Under the pieces are notes generated by a model that was not told the DNA's origin, did not search any database, and saw nothing but the letters and a program-made list of their open reading frames with translations. The position numbers were made by a program, and so were the translations under genes. This document shows positions 27,926-38,291 of a DNA stretch of 64,000 nucleotides, piece after piece. The stretch is from the NCBI RefSeq assembly GCF_002909235.1, contig NZ_PHQQ01000004.1:1-64000 (forward strand). Reading direction: 5' to 3'. Position 1 is the stretch's first letter. Each line of letters begins with the position of its first letter. This DNA comes from Arenibacter catalasegens. GTDB lineage: Bacteria; Bacteroidota; Bacteroidia; Flavobacteriales; Flavobacteriaceae.

Positions 27926-30900
27926 CTACTTGATAAGATTGCTTGGAGGGTAACCAAATTGCTTTTTAAAACAGCGGCTAAAATACAAAGGGTCGTTAAA
28001 TCCTACCAGACCTGTTACTTCACTGACATTATATTTTTTGGTATTAAGTAATTGTGCTGCTTTTTTTAGGCGAATGGTTCTTATAAATTCATTTGGGGCC
28101 AAATCTGTTATCTCCTTTATTTTTCTATATAATTTGGAAGAACTCATACCTAATTCGTGACACAAAAAGTTGGTATTTAGTTCTAGGTTCCCCATATCAT
28201 CTTCAATCAATTTAGTGAGTTTTTCCATAAAAATCTCATCAGCGGGCGAGTGTGTCAAAGTAGTGACTTCACTTTCCACTTCCCCTGAAAATTTGTTTTT
28301 CAGCTCCATACGTGATTTGATGATATTCTCAATTCTAGTTTTTAGTAAAGAGGGTTCAAAGGGTTTTACCAAATAACCATCGGCACCACTGCTATAACCT
28401 CGAATTTTATCATCACTATCCGAAAGAGCTGTTAATAGAATAACAGGTACGTGACTAATATTGTCATCGTTCTTTAGAATTTTACAGAATTCCAGGCCAT
28501 CCATTTCTGGCATCATAATATCTGCTATGCATAATACTGGTTTTACTTTCCGACATTTTTCAAGACCTACCTTTCCGTTTTCCGCTTCAAAAACTTTGTA
28601 ATGGTCTGAAAGATATTCCACCAAATAATTTCGCAATTCAACATTGTCTTCAATAATAAGTATCCGTTCTTTTAAGTGGGTACTTTGAATTACCTTTTTA
28701 GCTGTTATTAGTTGAGGAGATTCCCGGACAGTATCGGGCTTAACAACCTCAAAAATTTCAGCGTCTAAATAGGCTTTTTTTGAAATTGGGATTTTTAACG
28801 TGAAAGTACTTCCTTTTTCCAACTCACTCTCGACCTCTATAGTTCCTTTGTGCAGTTCCACCAAGGCCATGACCAGGGACAATCCAATACCGGAGCCAGT
28901 GTTGTTTTCTTTACTATTGGAAGCTTGATAAAATCGGGAAAAGATCTTTTCTTGACTCTCTTTAGGGATACCGATACCATCATCACTGACTTCAACTATC
29001 AATTGTTGTTCGTTATTCTCCAAACTTGTATTTACAAATAGGTCCACGTAACCGTATTTGTGGGTAAATTTCAAGGCATTGGATAGTAAATTATATAGTA
29101 TTTTATCGTATTTGTCCCAGTCCAAATAACCTTCTAAATCCGGATTGTCGCAAACAATATTAAAGTTTATTTTCTTATCATCTGCCAGTTCTTGGAACGA
29201 TCGGAAGGTATTGGTTGTTCGTTGAAAAATATTGGTTTTAGTGACTTTTAATCTTAACTCGCCAGATTGGGCCCTACGAAAATCCAATACCTGATTGACC
29301 AGGTTTAAAAGTCTGTTGGCATTTTGGTGGATTAGATTGAACCTGCTTTGTTGGAATTGACTGCCGGATTCTTTTCCCTCCTCAATCAATTGTTTTGCTG
29401 GACCTAAGATAAGGGTCAAAGGAGTTCTTAACTCATGTGATATATTGGTGAAAAATTTAAGTTTTTCATTGTTTAGTTTTTCATCACGCTCTCTTTTTAC
29501 TTTTTCCAACAACAGCTCTTGCTTTAGAATTATCCTTGCCTTTATTTGTTTTCTAACAAAATAGAACACTACAGAAAGAACTATTAGCGCTAGTAATAAC
29601 GCTTTATAGGTTAACCAAAATGGGGGTAATATTTTTATGTTATAAGTAGAAATGGGACTCCAAACTCCATGACTGTTCATAGCCTTAACCTCAAAAATAT
29701 AATCCCCAAAAAAAAGATTGGTATATTGAACGGTACGTTGTCTTATATCTACAGTGGTCCATTGGTTATGAAATCCCACCAGTCTATAACTGTATTTATT
29801 GAAACGTTCGTTACTATAAGAGGGATTTGAGAAGGTTAAGGAAAAATTTTTGTTATCATTTTCAAGTATCAATGCCCTTCCCTTGTTAATATCTTCTTTA
29901 AGAATTAGTTGGTCATTGAGCACATCCCCTATCTCAATTTCATTATTCTGTATACGAATATTAGTGATAATAGGAGGCGGTGATTTATCATTGTCCTTAA
30001 GGTCTTTTGGTGAAAAGCTAATGATTCCGTCCTTACCTGCCAGATACATATGATCATCGCTGGCATAATAGAAGCCTCTCGAACTAAATATGTCCAACCG
30101 ATTTCCACTATCCGTATAATACATATTTAGTTTCTTCGAAACTGTATTGTATTTGGCCAAACGGTTGTTATTCATGTTTAACCATAAATTACCGCTATTA
30201 TCTGTAACTACATTTGTTATCCAAATATCATTTAAATCAAGGGGTTCCATTACGGGTACGAAATTATCAATACTTGGATCGTAATAGTCAAGGCCTTTTC
30301 TAGTTGCTGCCCAAATGTCACCGGCAGGGTCTATTACTATACCACTCACATTTTCATGAGATAAACCAGGTTCAGCTCCTATTTTGGGATTGTATGACTT
30401 TGCAATATTAGTAAGGGGGTCATACTTTAGGATTCCTGTCTGTGTCGCATACCAAAGAGACCCTAGGGAGTCTATAGCAATCTGATTTATTTCACGGGAA
30501 GAGAGCAATAGGCCCTCAGATTTTTCAGGTTGGCCTAGTTCCGTATTTAGAATTAAGGATCCTTCTCCGTGTGAACCAATTGCCAACTTGTTATTTCCCA
30601 GGCTGGCAAATGCCAATATAGGTGCAGGGCCAAATCCAATTTCAATGACTTTGGAAGTTTTGGCTAGATAATCGTAGATTAAAATTTCCCCATTCCAAAG
30701 ACCGCAGTAAAATATTTTACCATCTTGAGAATATATACTGGCTATATCATGGCCATTTCGGTATAAAGGCATTACCCTTTGGCAGGACGAGCAGGAATTA
30801 TCATCCTCGACAATAAATAGTCCGTTGTGTCTTGTAGCCACAATAACCTTATCATCAAATGTTTTGGAAAAACCTCGAATTCTGGGTACTTGATTATCCA

Positions 30901-31984
30901 AATACTTGGATATGTCCTTATTTACTCGAAATTGATTGCCGAAGGGGTCATACTTGTCCAATCCGTTCTCGGTGCCAATCCACAATAAACCTAATTCATC
31001 AAAATAAAGTTCATAGACAAGATCATCTATGAGGGAATCACTGTTGGACAATTCCGAATAGTACCATTCGTATTTTTGTTCGGTGATATCCTCAAGCTGA
31101 TCCACTACCAGAATACCACCTAGGGTACCCAACCAGTATTTTCCATCCGGCGCTAGGGCGATCGAAACAAAATATGGGCCCAGTTTACCCTTAATTTTCT
31201 CATCTTCTATATATAGATTTGTAAATTGGTTGGATTCCAGGTTCAATTTGTAAAGGCCTTTTCTACTGCCCACAAAAACATCTAAATTAGCATTTTCATA
31301 GATAAAATTCACGTAAGGGTTTATTTCTTTCGAATCCGGGACGTTTAGGGTGTAAGTGTCTGTTTTTACAGGGTTCCCCATGTTGTCTAAAGTGATTTTG
31401 GCTACGCCAGCGGTTCCGTAACTTCCTATCCATAGATGGCCTTTAGTATCCTCAAAGATTTCTTTGATATACTCAAAACCTTGTAATTCTATTTTTACAA
31501 AAATATTTTGATCCTGATGGTATACAAAAAGTCCCTTATTTTTGGTACCCACCCAAATTTGCTTAAAACGATCTATATGTACAGACCTTATTTCTTCATC
31601 CTGTAAACTATGGGAATCATTGGGGTTTGGTAAAAAAGTAGTGAATTCTTGGGTGTCAATGTCTAACAATGTTAATCCACCCCGAGTTCCTATCCATAAT
31701 TTATTGGTTTCTTCGTCTAATTCCAAGGCTGTGATATCATCATTTGGGATGGTATTGGCAACTGAGGAAGAACTCATAAAGGATTTAAACTGATATCCGT
31801 CGAATCGATTGAGACCAGAAAAAGTACCCAACCAAAGGAACCCATTTTTATCTTGGACAATATGTCTAACGGAATTGTGAGAAAGTCCATTGGCATCATT
31901 ATAGTGTTCAAACTTGATGGTCTGCGAAAACAGACCCCAAATTGAAACCATGTATAAGATTAAATGGCTAATGATGGCTTTCAT
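27926..31984 (-). CDS. hybrid two-component sensor/regulator of the polysaccharide locus
   Basis: A single protein of about 1352 residues joining sensor and regulator. After a signal peptide there are two periplasmic seven-bladed propellers made of Reg_prop repeats (WLGTFSGLNRFDG, LWIGTENGLDKYDP and others), a Y_Y_Y domain (about 715-785) and one TM helix near 795. In the cytoplasm come HisKA with phospho-His in ISHELRTP (near 850), HATPase (NALKFT, DDGIGIP), a receiver with Asp in CIADIMMPEMDG (near 1155), and a C-terminal AraC helix-turn-helix. ATG 31984 is chosen because it gives a clean signal peptide; the frame runs open to 32038. It would sense an oligosaccharide released by the locus enzymes and activate susC/susD. 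Confidence 0.95.
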   Translation of the reverse strand: MKAIISHLILYMVSIWGLFSQTIKFEHYNDANGLSHNSVRHIVQDKNGFLWLGTFSGLNRFDGYQFKSFMSSSSVANTIPNDDITALELDEETNKLWIGTRGGLTLLDIDTQEFTTFLPNPNDSHSLQDEEIRSVHIDRFKQIWVGTKNKGLFVYHQDQNIFVKIELQGFEYIKEIFEDTKGHLWIGSYGTAGVAKITLDNMGNPVKTDTYTLNVPDSKEINPYVNFIYENANLDVFVGSRKGLYKLNLESNQFTNLYIEDEKIKGKLGPYFVSIALAPDGKYWLGTLGGILVVDQLEDITEQKYEWYYSELSNSDSLIDDLVYELYFDELGLLWIGTENGLDKYDPFGNQFRVNKDISKYLDNQVPRIRGFSKTFDDKVIVATRHNGLFIVEDDNSCSSCQRVMPLYRNGHDIASIYSQDGKIFYCGLWNGEILIYDYLAKTSKVIEIGFGPAPILAFASLGNNKLAIGSHGEGSLILNTELGQPEKSEGLLLSSREINQIAIDSLGSLWYATQTGILKYDPLTNIAKSYNPKIGAEPGLSHENVSGIVIDPAGDIWAATRKGLDYYDPSIDNFVPVMEPLDLNDIWITNVVTDNSGNLWLNMNNNRLAKYNTVSKKLNMYYTDSGNRLDIFSSRGFYYASDDHMYLAGKDGIISFSPKDLKDNDKSPPPIITNIRIQNNEIEIGDVLNDQLILKEDINKGRALILENDNKNFSLTFSNPSYSNERFNKYSYRLVGFHNQWTTVDIRQRTVQYTNLFFGDYIFEVKAMNSHGVWSPISTYNIKILPPFWLTYKALLLALIVLSVVFYFVRKQIKARIILKQELLLEKVKRERDEKLNNEKLKFFTNISHELRTPLTLILGPAKQLIEEGKESGSQFQQSRFNLIHQNANRLLNLVNQVLDFRRAQSGELRLKVTKTNIFQRTTNTFRSFQELADDKKINFNIVCDNPDLEGYLDWDKYDKILYNLLSNALKFTHKYGYVDLFVNTSLENNEQQLIVEVSDDGIGIPKESQEKIFSRFYQASNSKENNTGSGIGLSLVMALVELHKGTIEVESELEKGSTFTLKIPISKKAYLDAEIFEVVKPDTVRESPQLITAKKVIQSTHLKERILIIEDNVELRNYLVEYLSDHYKVFEAENGKVGLEKCRKVKPVLCIADIMMPEMDGLEFCKILKNDDNISHVPVILLTALSDSDDKIRGYSSGADGYLVKPFEPSLLKTRIENIIKSRMELKNKFSGEVESEVTTLTHSPADEIFMEKLTKLIEDDMGNLELNTNFLCHELGMSSSKLYRKIKEITDLAPNEFIRTIRLKKAAQLLNTKKYNVSEVTGLVGFNDPLYFSRCFKKQFGYPPSNLIK

Positions 31985-32094
31985 TGGGAACCAATTGTTA
32001 TTAGTTACAAGATACGGCAATAATGGAGCACTTGCCATGGCCCGATATAATTTAGGCCTTTTAAAACCTGAGCCATGGAGGGAATAGGTTGGTT

Positions 32095-34407
32095 TTACTC
32101 CTCCCCTAGCTCCAACTCCAGTTCCAGTTCTCCTCCTTTTGCCAATTGTGAGTGCCTTATGGAAAAGTCATTTAATACCTTACCGTCTAGGGTGACATTT
32201 TTTACGGACCATTGTTCCTGTCCATTGTTTTTAGTCTTTATAGAAAGCTGCTTTCCAGTATAATAATCGGGATGAAGACTTACCTCTACCTTATCAAAAA
32301 TGGGACTTCCCAATTCATAAATCGGATCCTCTTCCGTTCCTCCGTTCATTTGAAAAAGCCCCATTTTCATCAATACGGCCAAACTTCCCATAAGACCTTG
32401 GTCTTCATCTCCATTATAACCTGTTGCCGGAGAAAGTCCACTAAACACCTTACCTACCACCTTTTTGGACCAGAATTGTGTAAGATCAGGCCTATCTAAT
32501 TGGTTAAAGATAAAAGCAGTTTGTATGGAAGGTTGATTTCCGTAATTAATGGGGACCCGCCTGTATTCGGGGTGTAACTCTTGAGCATGCGAATTGCCTG
32601 CTGCGAACCCTAATTTTTCAGCGGCTTCAAACTGGGCGTTCAACTTATCGACAGCCATTTCCTTACCGCCCATAAGGGTCGCCAAGCCATCAATATCATG
32701 GGGTACGAACCAGGTGGATTGTGCTCCATTAGATTCTACAAATCCATGTTCGTGTTCGTAGGGATCATAATTCTTTAACCAAATTCCATCCACATCCTTG
32801 GGTCTCATCCAGCCTAAGCTTTCATCGAACACATTTTTGTAATTTCGGGAACGTTGTATAAAAATAGCGTAGTCTTCCTTATGACCTAGTTTTTTGGCCA
32901 ATTGCGCCAAGGTCCAATCTTGGTATGCGTACTCCATGGTAAGGCTTGCCCCATCCTGGTGTCCACCAAATTTACCTTCAGGTATCGGATATGGTACATA
33001 GCCATTACTTAAATAATACTTTAATCCACCTCCTAGAGCAGTTTTGTGCTCATATCCGGCCTTTTCCATTATACCGCCAGGCATATGGTTTTTCTTTAAC
33101 GCCTGATATATAGATTCAAGATCTTCTTTAATAATTCCTTTCTGAATGGCACTAACTATAAAAGGAGTAGAGGAAGAACCTGTCATTACATAGGTATAAT
33201 TACCTCCTGAAGGACCTCGGGGAACTAAGCCCCCATCTTGGTAATATTGTAGAAGAGAAAGGACAAAGTCTTTCATGATGTCTGGATATACCAACCCCCA
33301 AAGCGTATTAATCGTCCATTGCGCACCCCAAAATGAATCGGAATTATAATGGTTAAACTTAGGTTTTCCTGTCGCATCCAAAGGAATCTGTCCTATTCTT
33401 AAGTTATCTCCAGTGTTATCGGGATAGGCTCCATTAATATCACTTATTACTCTTCTGCCTTGCAAGGCGTGCCAAAGGTCCGTATAAAATCTGCGTTGTT
33501 GTGTTTCTGAACCTCCTTCAATTTTAATTCTACCCAGAAACCCATTCCATTCCTCTTTTGCTTCGCCAACCACTTTTTGAAAATCCCAATGGTTCAATTC
33601 CACATCCATATTGGCGGTTGCATTTACGGCTGAAGTATAGGATATACTAGCTTTCATTAAGACATTCCGGTTTTTTTCATCCGTGAAGACTAGATAATTT
33701 CCGGTATCAGGGTCTTGTTTAATAGCGGTAATTTCCGAGTCCAATTCTATTTTAAAAAAGAGTTTGAAGGGTTTGGGTCGTCTGTGGGTAGGAGTCATTT
33801 CCAACTCACCGCTAAGGGTATTGTTTCCAATTTTTTCTAGGGTCCCGTTTATGTTTTCATTGGGTCCCAAGAGCGTGTTAAGGTTAAAAAGTATGGCCGG
33901 ACTGCCATTTTCGGGAAAAGAGTATTTGTGGAACCCAACTCTTTTGGTACTGGTGAGCTCCGCTTTTATGCCTTGGCGCTCTAGTTCCACATAATGATAA
34001 CCTGGAGAAACCTTCTCCGCATCGTGATTAAATTTGGAATAAAAATCCTTGTATATCGTTGTCTTGTTTTCTGAGGTAATGGCTACTGGCATTACTGAAA
34101 GCCCTGAAATCTGCCAACCGTGCACATGGCTAAATCCTTTAATAGTATCCGTTTTGTATCTATATCCACTACCCCATGCACCATTAAGTTCTGTGTCTGG
34201 ACTTAAATTCACCATACCAAAGGGCCTGGAGGCAGAGGAAAAAAAGAACCATCTGGAGTTTTCGGAATCGAGATGAGGGTATACTAAATCTACGGGAGAT
34301 GTAGTATTCGACTTTAAATTCTGCGAGGGTGATTGCTCGGTTTTACAGGCATAGCAAATTAGTGCCGTTAATAAGGCTATAAGAATTCCCGAATAAAATT
34401 TTTTCAT
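32095..34407 (-). CDS. GH92 family alpha-mannosidase-type lipoprotein
   Basis: A calcium-dependent exo-acting glycosidase of family GH92, whose known members are alpha-mannosidases. The start ATG 34407 gives a lipoprotein signal ending ICYAC; an upstream ATG at 34434 lies inside the previous gene. The N-terminal beta-sandwich carries GYRYKTDTIKGFSHVHGWQISG. The (alpha/alpha)6 domain shows the acid motif VESNGAQSTWFVPHDIDGL (Glu retained), YGNQPSIQ and GYNGDEDQGLMGSL, which corresponds to the family GNDDxGxMS base motif. It is 10 bp after the GH115-like gene. Most GH92 enzymes remove alpha-1,2/1,3/1,4/1,6-mannose; the linkage here is not predictable. Confidence 0.9.
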   Translation of the reverse strand: MKKFYSGILIALLTALICYACKTEQSPSQNLKSNTTSPVDLVYPHLDSENSRWFFFSSASRPFGMVNLSPDTELNGAWGSGYRYKTDTIKGFSHVHGWQISGLSVMPVAITSENKTTIYKDFYSKFNHDAEKVSPGYHYVELERQGIKAELTSTKRVGFHKYSFPENGSPAILFNLNTLLGPNENINGTLEKIGNNTLSGELEMTPTHRRPKPFKLFFKIELDSEITAIKQDPDTGNYLVFTDEKNRNVLMKASISYTSAVNATANMDVELNHWDFQKVVGEAKEEWNGFLGRIKIEGGSETQQRRFYTDLWHALQGRRVISDINGAYPDNTGDNLRIGQIPLDATGKPKFNHYNSDSFWGAQWTINTLWGLVYPDIMKDFVLSLLQYYQDGGLVPRGPSGGNYTYVMTGSSSTPFIVSAIQKGIIKEDLESIYQALKKNHMPGGIMEKAGYEHKTALGGGLKYYLSNGYVPYPIPEGKFGGHQDGASLTMEYAYQDWTLAQLAKKLGHKEDYAIFIQRSRNYKNVFDESLGWMRPKDVDGIWLKNYDPYEHEHGFVESNGAQSTWFVPHDIDGLATLMGGKEMAVDKLNAQFEAAEKLGFAAGNSHAQELHPEYRRVPINYGNQPSIQTAFIFNQLDRPDLTQFWSKKVVGKVFSGLSPATGYNGDEDQGLMGSLAVLMKMGLFQMNGGTEEDPIYELGSPIFDKVEVSLHPDYYTGKQLSIKTKNNGQEQWSVKNVTLDGKVLNDFSIRHSQLAKGGELELELELGEE

Positions 34408-34417
34408 AGGTTCACTT

Positions 34418-36472
34418 TTATAATTTATTCTCAAGATTTATTTTAATTGTATTTACCATTTCTATAGTGGGAAAGCCATTATTTGGTCTACGGATTTCCG
34501 GGGAATACCACTTGGCCCATTTTACATCCTTGTCCCCAGCGTTCCTATTTCGATAAATTATTTCTAATTTCTGGTATACTTCAGGTAACTGGTCCATAGC
34601 TTGTTTTATATAGCTAGTCTTTCCTGAATCCTCATATTGTTTTTTCAACAGGGCAATTCTATGTAATGTGACTTCGAATGAGATAAGGTCGTTGTAAAGT
34701 AGCGCAGGTAGATAAACATATGAATAATAGAAATCAGTTACCAATACTGTTTTATCAAAGCCTTTGCTGGCTTCCTCCAGAGATTGTTGAATAAAGTTTT
34801 GAGTAATTTTCACATGTTCTAGGTCATTTTCAACCCTTTTAAAGTCATGTGGTACAGGAGACTTTCCAGGTCTTTGTATCGGTGAGTCCGATAGGTATGA
34901 AATAGCCTCGCGAATCTCCCATAGATGCTGTACGTACCCTATTCTTCCTTCTTGAGCTTGGTGTAGTAGTTTCATGGATGCTATAGCGGGGTTGCGCTGA
35001 CTTTCCTTAAAATATCTAGAGGTCCATTGTTTGTAGAAATCATCATTGTTAAAGCTATCGGGATCTTGGCAAACCGCACTATAAGCTTCTAAATTAAGTA
35101 GGAAGGGTCTGAAATTTTGCCCATTTACCAAACAATAGTTATCTGCTCCATAGTTTTTAAACATTTCTTTCATTACTGTTTCCACTTTTTCAGGATATGG
35201 ATTATGTACCGTATGGTTAGACCAATAACCAGCATGCATGTAAGTTCCAAATTTATAGCCATCGGTAGTATCGGGCAAATGCTCAAAATCACCAAAACCA
35301 TGGTCGGACCAAAGTACAGTCCAATCTTTTGGAGGCCTAAATCCTTCATTCCACATTTCCATACCATCCGAATAACAAACCAGTACTTTTTGTGCTTCAG
35401 GTTTGTATTCATCCACTAACTTTCCAAAAGCAGCATACACCTCATTAAAAACTTCTATTTTACTTTCTCCGCAACTACTTTTATATTCCCAATCCCAAAT
35501 TTGATGACGTGGGCGCAAAATAAAAATGTCGGTCTTAGCCAAAGGCGTTTTTTCTAAATAATAGCGCCATGCTTGTAACCAATCTTCTCTATAAGTTTTC
35601 CAACAATCCGCTTTACTGGCATCCATGGGGTGAATTTGATACCCTAAAGCAAAGTCAATGGCGACTTTCATTCCTTTCTCGTGTGCATAATCTATCATCT
35701 TTCCCACATAAGCGGTATCAATTTGATAGTCTGGTTTTAATGCTTTGTATTCAGGACGGTTAAAAAATTCGGGACGTCCCAACATATCAAAAAATTGAAT
35801 AGCGTTGTAACGCAAACGCACTAGGGAGTTGATCATTTGGGTATAGCTTTCCCAGTCGTACTCCAGTAATTTGCCTCTGTAATTGGCAAGTTCATCCACA
35901 TCGTTTTCGAAATAGCAGAGAATGGGTACCTTTGGTGGTTCAATTCTTCGATTTTCAAAATTGACCAAATCCAAGTTCGTTTTCTTTAAAGCCTTCTTCC
36001 CTGTCCAATATTCAAGAGGGTCAACACCTAAAATTTCTTTTGAATAGTCATAGACGGCGTACTGAAAACCTTGTACATCCGATCCAGCAAGAACAATGGC
36101 ATCCTGATTATTTTCCAATTTTGTTTTGTGCCATAAGCCTCCCCTTGGTCCTGGATTATCACCAGAAAGTACTATGGCTTTCTTTTTAACCATGCTGGCG
36201 ATAAGGTTATTGGATTTGGGAGTACCTAAAACAAAGGTCAGGGAACCTTTTGGAATATTGTCATTGTCGGAAATCATACGGCCTTCTAGTCCCAGTACTT
36301 TTGATAGGTCTGACTTTAAATCTTCGGCAGTACTTATCTCTACCTCGTTTGCTTCATTTCCCATCACCAAATAATAGTACTCCGTTTGTTGACTGGAGCA
36401 AGATGCAAGCATTAGAATCCCTAAAAATAGGCCCCAAATTTTTCTTGGTATTATATGGAAGGTTTTGATCAT
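34418..36472 (-). CDS. GH115-like glycoside hydrolase lipoprotein
   Basis: A 684-residue putative lipoprotein (signal ending LMLASC, about 17-22). The N-terminal alpha/beta domain (about 30-160: SGDNPGPRGGLW, GSDVQGFQYAVYDYS) is the domain that precedes catalytic barrels in GH115, GH67 and GH20. The central TIM barrel has VRLRYNAIQFFDMLG, TVLWSDHGFGDFEHLP, GTYMHAGYWSNHTVHNPYP and YCLVNGQNFRPF, which follow the order of GH115 alpha-glucuronidases. It is shorter than most GH115 enzymes (about 800-1000) and appears to lack their C-terminal modules. It sits between susD and GH92. The function is probably glycosidic, but family membership is a structural guess. Confidence 0.65.
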   Translation of the reverse strand: MIKTFHIIPRKIWGLFLGILMLASCSSQQTEYYYLVMGNEANEVEISTAEDLKSDLSKVLGLEGRMISDNDNIPKGSLTFVLGTPKSNNLIASMVKKKAIVLSGDNPGPRGGLWHKTKLENNQDAIVLAGSDVQGFQYAVYDYSKEILGVDPLEYWTGKKALKKTNLDLVNFENRRIEPPKVPILCYFENDVDELANYRGKLLEYDWESYTQMINSLVRLRYNAIQFFDMLGRPEFFNRPEYKALKPDYQIDTAYVGKMIDYAHEKGMKVAIDFALGYQIHPMDASKADCWKTYREDWLQAWRYYLEKTPLAKTDIFILRPRHQIWDWEYKSSCGESKIEVFNEVYAAFGKLVDEYKPEAQKVLVCYSDGMEMWNEGFRPPKDWTVLWSDHGFGDFEHLPDTTDGYKFGTYMHAGYWSNHTVHNPYPEKVETVMKEMFKNYGADNYCLVNGQNFRPFLLNLEAYSAVCQDPDSFNNDDFYKQWTSRYFKESQRNPAIASMKLLHQAQEGRIGYVQHLWEIREAISYLSDSPIQRPGKSPVPHDFKRVENDLEHVKITQNFIQQSLEEASKGFDKTVLVTDFYYSYVYLPALLYNDLISFEVTLHRIALLKKQYEDSGKTSYIKQAMDQLPEVYQKLEIIYRNRNAGDKDVKWAKWYSPEIRRPNNGFPTIEMVNTIKINLENKL

Positions 36473-36526
36473 TTCAATTCTGCTGTTAAATATACTATCC
36501 CTAAGTTTATTGTACTTTGATTTTTT

Positions 36527-36565
36527 AAAAAAAAATGGACAGGCGAATTAACCTGCCCATTTTTG
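36527..36565 (-). terminator. hairpin terminator/attenuator inside the polysaccharide operon
   Basis: On the minus strand GGGCAGG pairs with CCTGTCC (one G-U), extended by A/T pairs, with an 8-nt loop and nine T after it. It lies in the 143-bp gap between susD and the GH115-like gene, so it probably sets a lower level of enzyme mRNA relative to susC/susD. Confidence 0.75.
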
Positions 36566-36615
36566 AAGGGGGAACTAACTCAAAAAAACTAACTAACTAA
36601 CTAATGTGTAAAATT

Positions 36616-38274
36616 TTAGTAACCTGGGTTCTGTATCAAAGACCCATCTGAAAGTTCCAATTCCCCTGAAGGAATAGGTCTCAATAAATGTATGCTTGGG
36701 TCAAAGGCTCCATGATCTATTACATGTGGATTGTATAGTCCAATGCGTTCCTGAAGTTTCCCAGTACGCTTTAATACCGCCCAGCGATTTGCCTCACCAG
36801 CCAATTCCAATGCACGTTCGTTTAAAATATCGTCTATGGTAACTGTGGCATACACATTGGCAACACCCGTAGCTCTTTCACGAACACGGTTGATATGGAA
36901 TAGGGCTTGGGTAGAATTACCTGCTCCCAGATGTGCCTCTGCGGCCAACAAATGAGTTCCTGCCACCCTAAATACAAAAGTATCGCGCGAACCACCTTCC
37001 GATTCATCAAAATCAACATCACCAAACTTCTTGAATATTGGGAAGTTGGTTCGGTTTAGATTTGAACTGTATTGGTAAATTGCACCATCAACATTTGCGG
37101 GTACACCGTATAAGTATTGATCGGGTTGGTATACATAATATCTGTTCAATTTGTCTGCCAAATCTACCGCATCAAGGGCAACCTTTGGATAATAGATCAC
37201 TGTATCACCTGGGATAATTGGGTCGGTTCCAAAATCTGAATTATAGGTTACACTTTCATTAGCGATTAAGGCTCTATGCATGGTAGCCTGCTCTCTAGTA
37301 TCATTATCTTCGAATAAGGAGTAAAAGAACGGGGTGGGCATCGCACCAAAATCACTACGTCCATAAGGATTGGTTCTGGCAATACCAGGATAGTCGTTAA
37401 CACTGTTCAGAAAAATGGAGTGCTTATTATTATTTCTGTCCGCTGCATCGCCAGACGTGCCATATTGTATGGCAAATAGGACCTCTGGGTTTACTTGGTT
37501 TCCATAATCAAAAACCTGGTCAAAAGTCTGACTTCTTATATCATAACTGCCAATGGCCTGTTCTGCCAAGGTCGCAGCCGTTGTGAAATCCGAAGAACCG
37601 GCAAAAGAAGAATAAGCTCTTGTTAAATATACTTCCGCCAATAAATGTTGCGCTGCCCTTTTTGAGAATCTTCCTGTTGTTGGAGCATCCATTAAATTTG
37701 GAATAGCGGCTTCCAGGTCAGCTATAATCTGGACATAGGTTTCCTGTTCCGTGCTTCTGGCATAATCGGAACGAATACTATTAGGCTCCTCCAAATCCAA
37801 TACAACACCGCCGTATTGCTGAGCTAGATTAAAAAAGGACAAGGCCCTTAATGCTTTCGCCTGAGCAATGCCATAAGCTTTATCGTCCAGTCTGGAATCG
37901 CTAAAGTTAATTTGATTCTCATATCGATTTATAGCTGTATTGGCCTTGGCAATAACATTGTAATTACGGGACCACATACTTCCTCCAACGCCAGAGTTTA
38001 GGTCGAAATAATCATTGGTCGAAGAAAAAGAGAATACTTCTCCCTTACTCGTAAAAATATCGGTACCTAAAAATTGAAGACCGTAATCCTTGTATACATT
38101 GCGCAAATTGGCGTAAATACCTACTACCAATTGATCTGCCGTATCTTCATCTATAAAGTTCTCACTGGTTATATCGGAAAAAATATCTTCTTCAATATAA
38201 CTCTCACAGGCACCGAGTCCTATGAATACCCCCAGTAAAACCAGAACGTATATTTTGTTTTTTATCAGTTTCAT
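36616..38274 (-). CDS. susD: SusD/RagB family glycan-binding lipoprotein
   Basis: A 552-residue surface lipoprotein that binds oligosaccharide at the cell surface and forms the lid of the SusC channel. The signal ends LGAC (about 20-23). It shows the TPR-rich SusD fold: DQLVVGIYANLRNVYKDYG, YGIAQAKALRALSFFNLAQQYGG, SKRAAQHLLAEVYLTRA and the late RVAGTHLLAAEAHLGAGN with NERALELAGEANRW. It starts 17 bp after susC, the normal pairing. The ligand is unknown; the linked GH92 points to mannose-containing glycan. Confidence 0.95.
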   Translation of the reverse strand: MKLIKNKIYVLVLLGVFIGLGACESYIEEDIFSDITSENFIDEDTADQLVVGIYANLRNVYKDYGLQFLGTDIFTSKGEVFSFSSTNDYFDLNSGVGGSMWSRNYNVIAKANTAINRYENQINFSDSRLDDKAYGIAQAKALRALSFFNLAQQYGGVVLDLEEPNSIRSDYARSTEQETYVQIIADLEAAIPNLMDAPTTGRFSKRAAQHLLAEVYLTRAYSSFAGSSDFTTAATLAEQAIGSYDIRSQTFDQVFDYGNQVNPEVLFAIQYGTSGDAADRNNNKHSIFLNSVNDYPGIARTNPYGRSDFGAMPTPFFYSLFEDNDTREQATMHRALIANESVTYNSDFGTDPIIPGDTVIYYPKVALDAVDLADKLNRYYVYQPDQYLYGVPANVDGAIYQYSSNLNRTNFPIFKKFGDVDFDESEGGSRDTFVFRVAGTHLLAAEAHLGAGNSTQALFHINRVRERATGVANVYATVTIDDILNERALELAGEANRWAVLKRTGKLQERIGLYNPHVIDHGAFDPSIHLLRPIPSGELELSDGSLIQNPGY

Positions 38275-38291
38275 CTTAAATATTTTATAAG

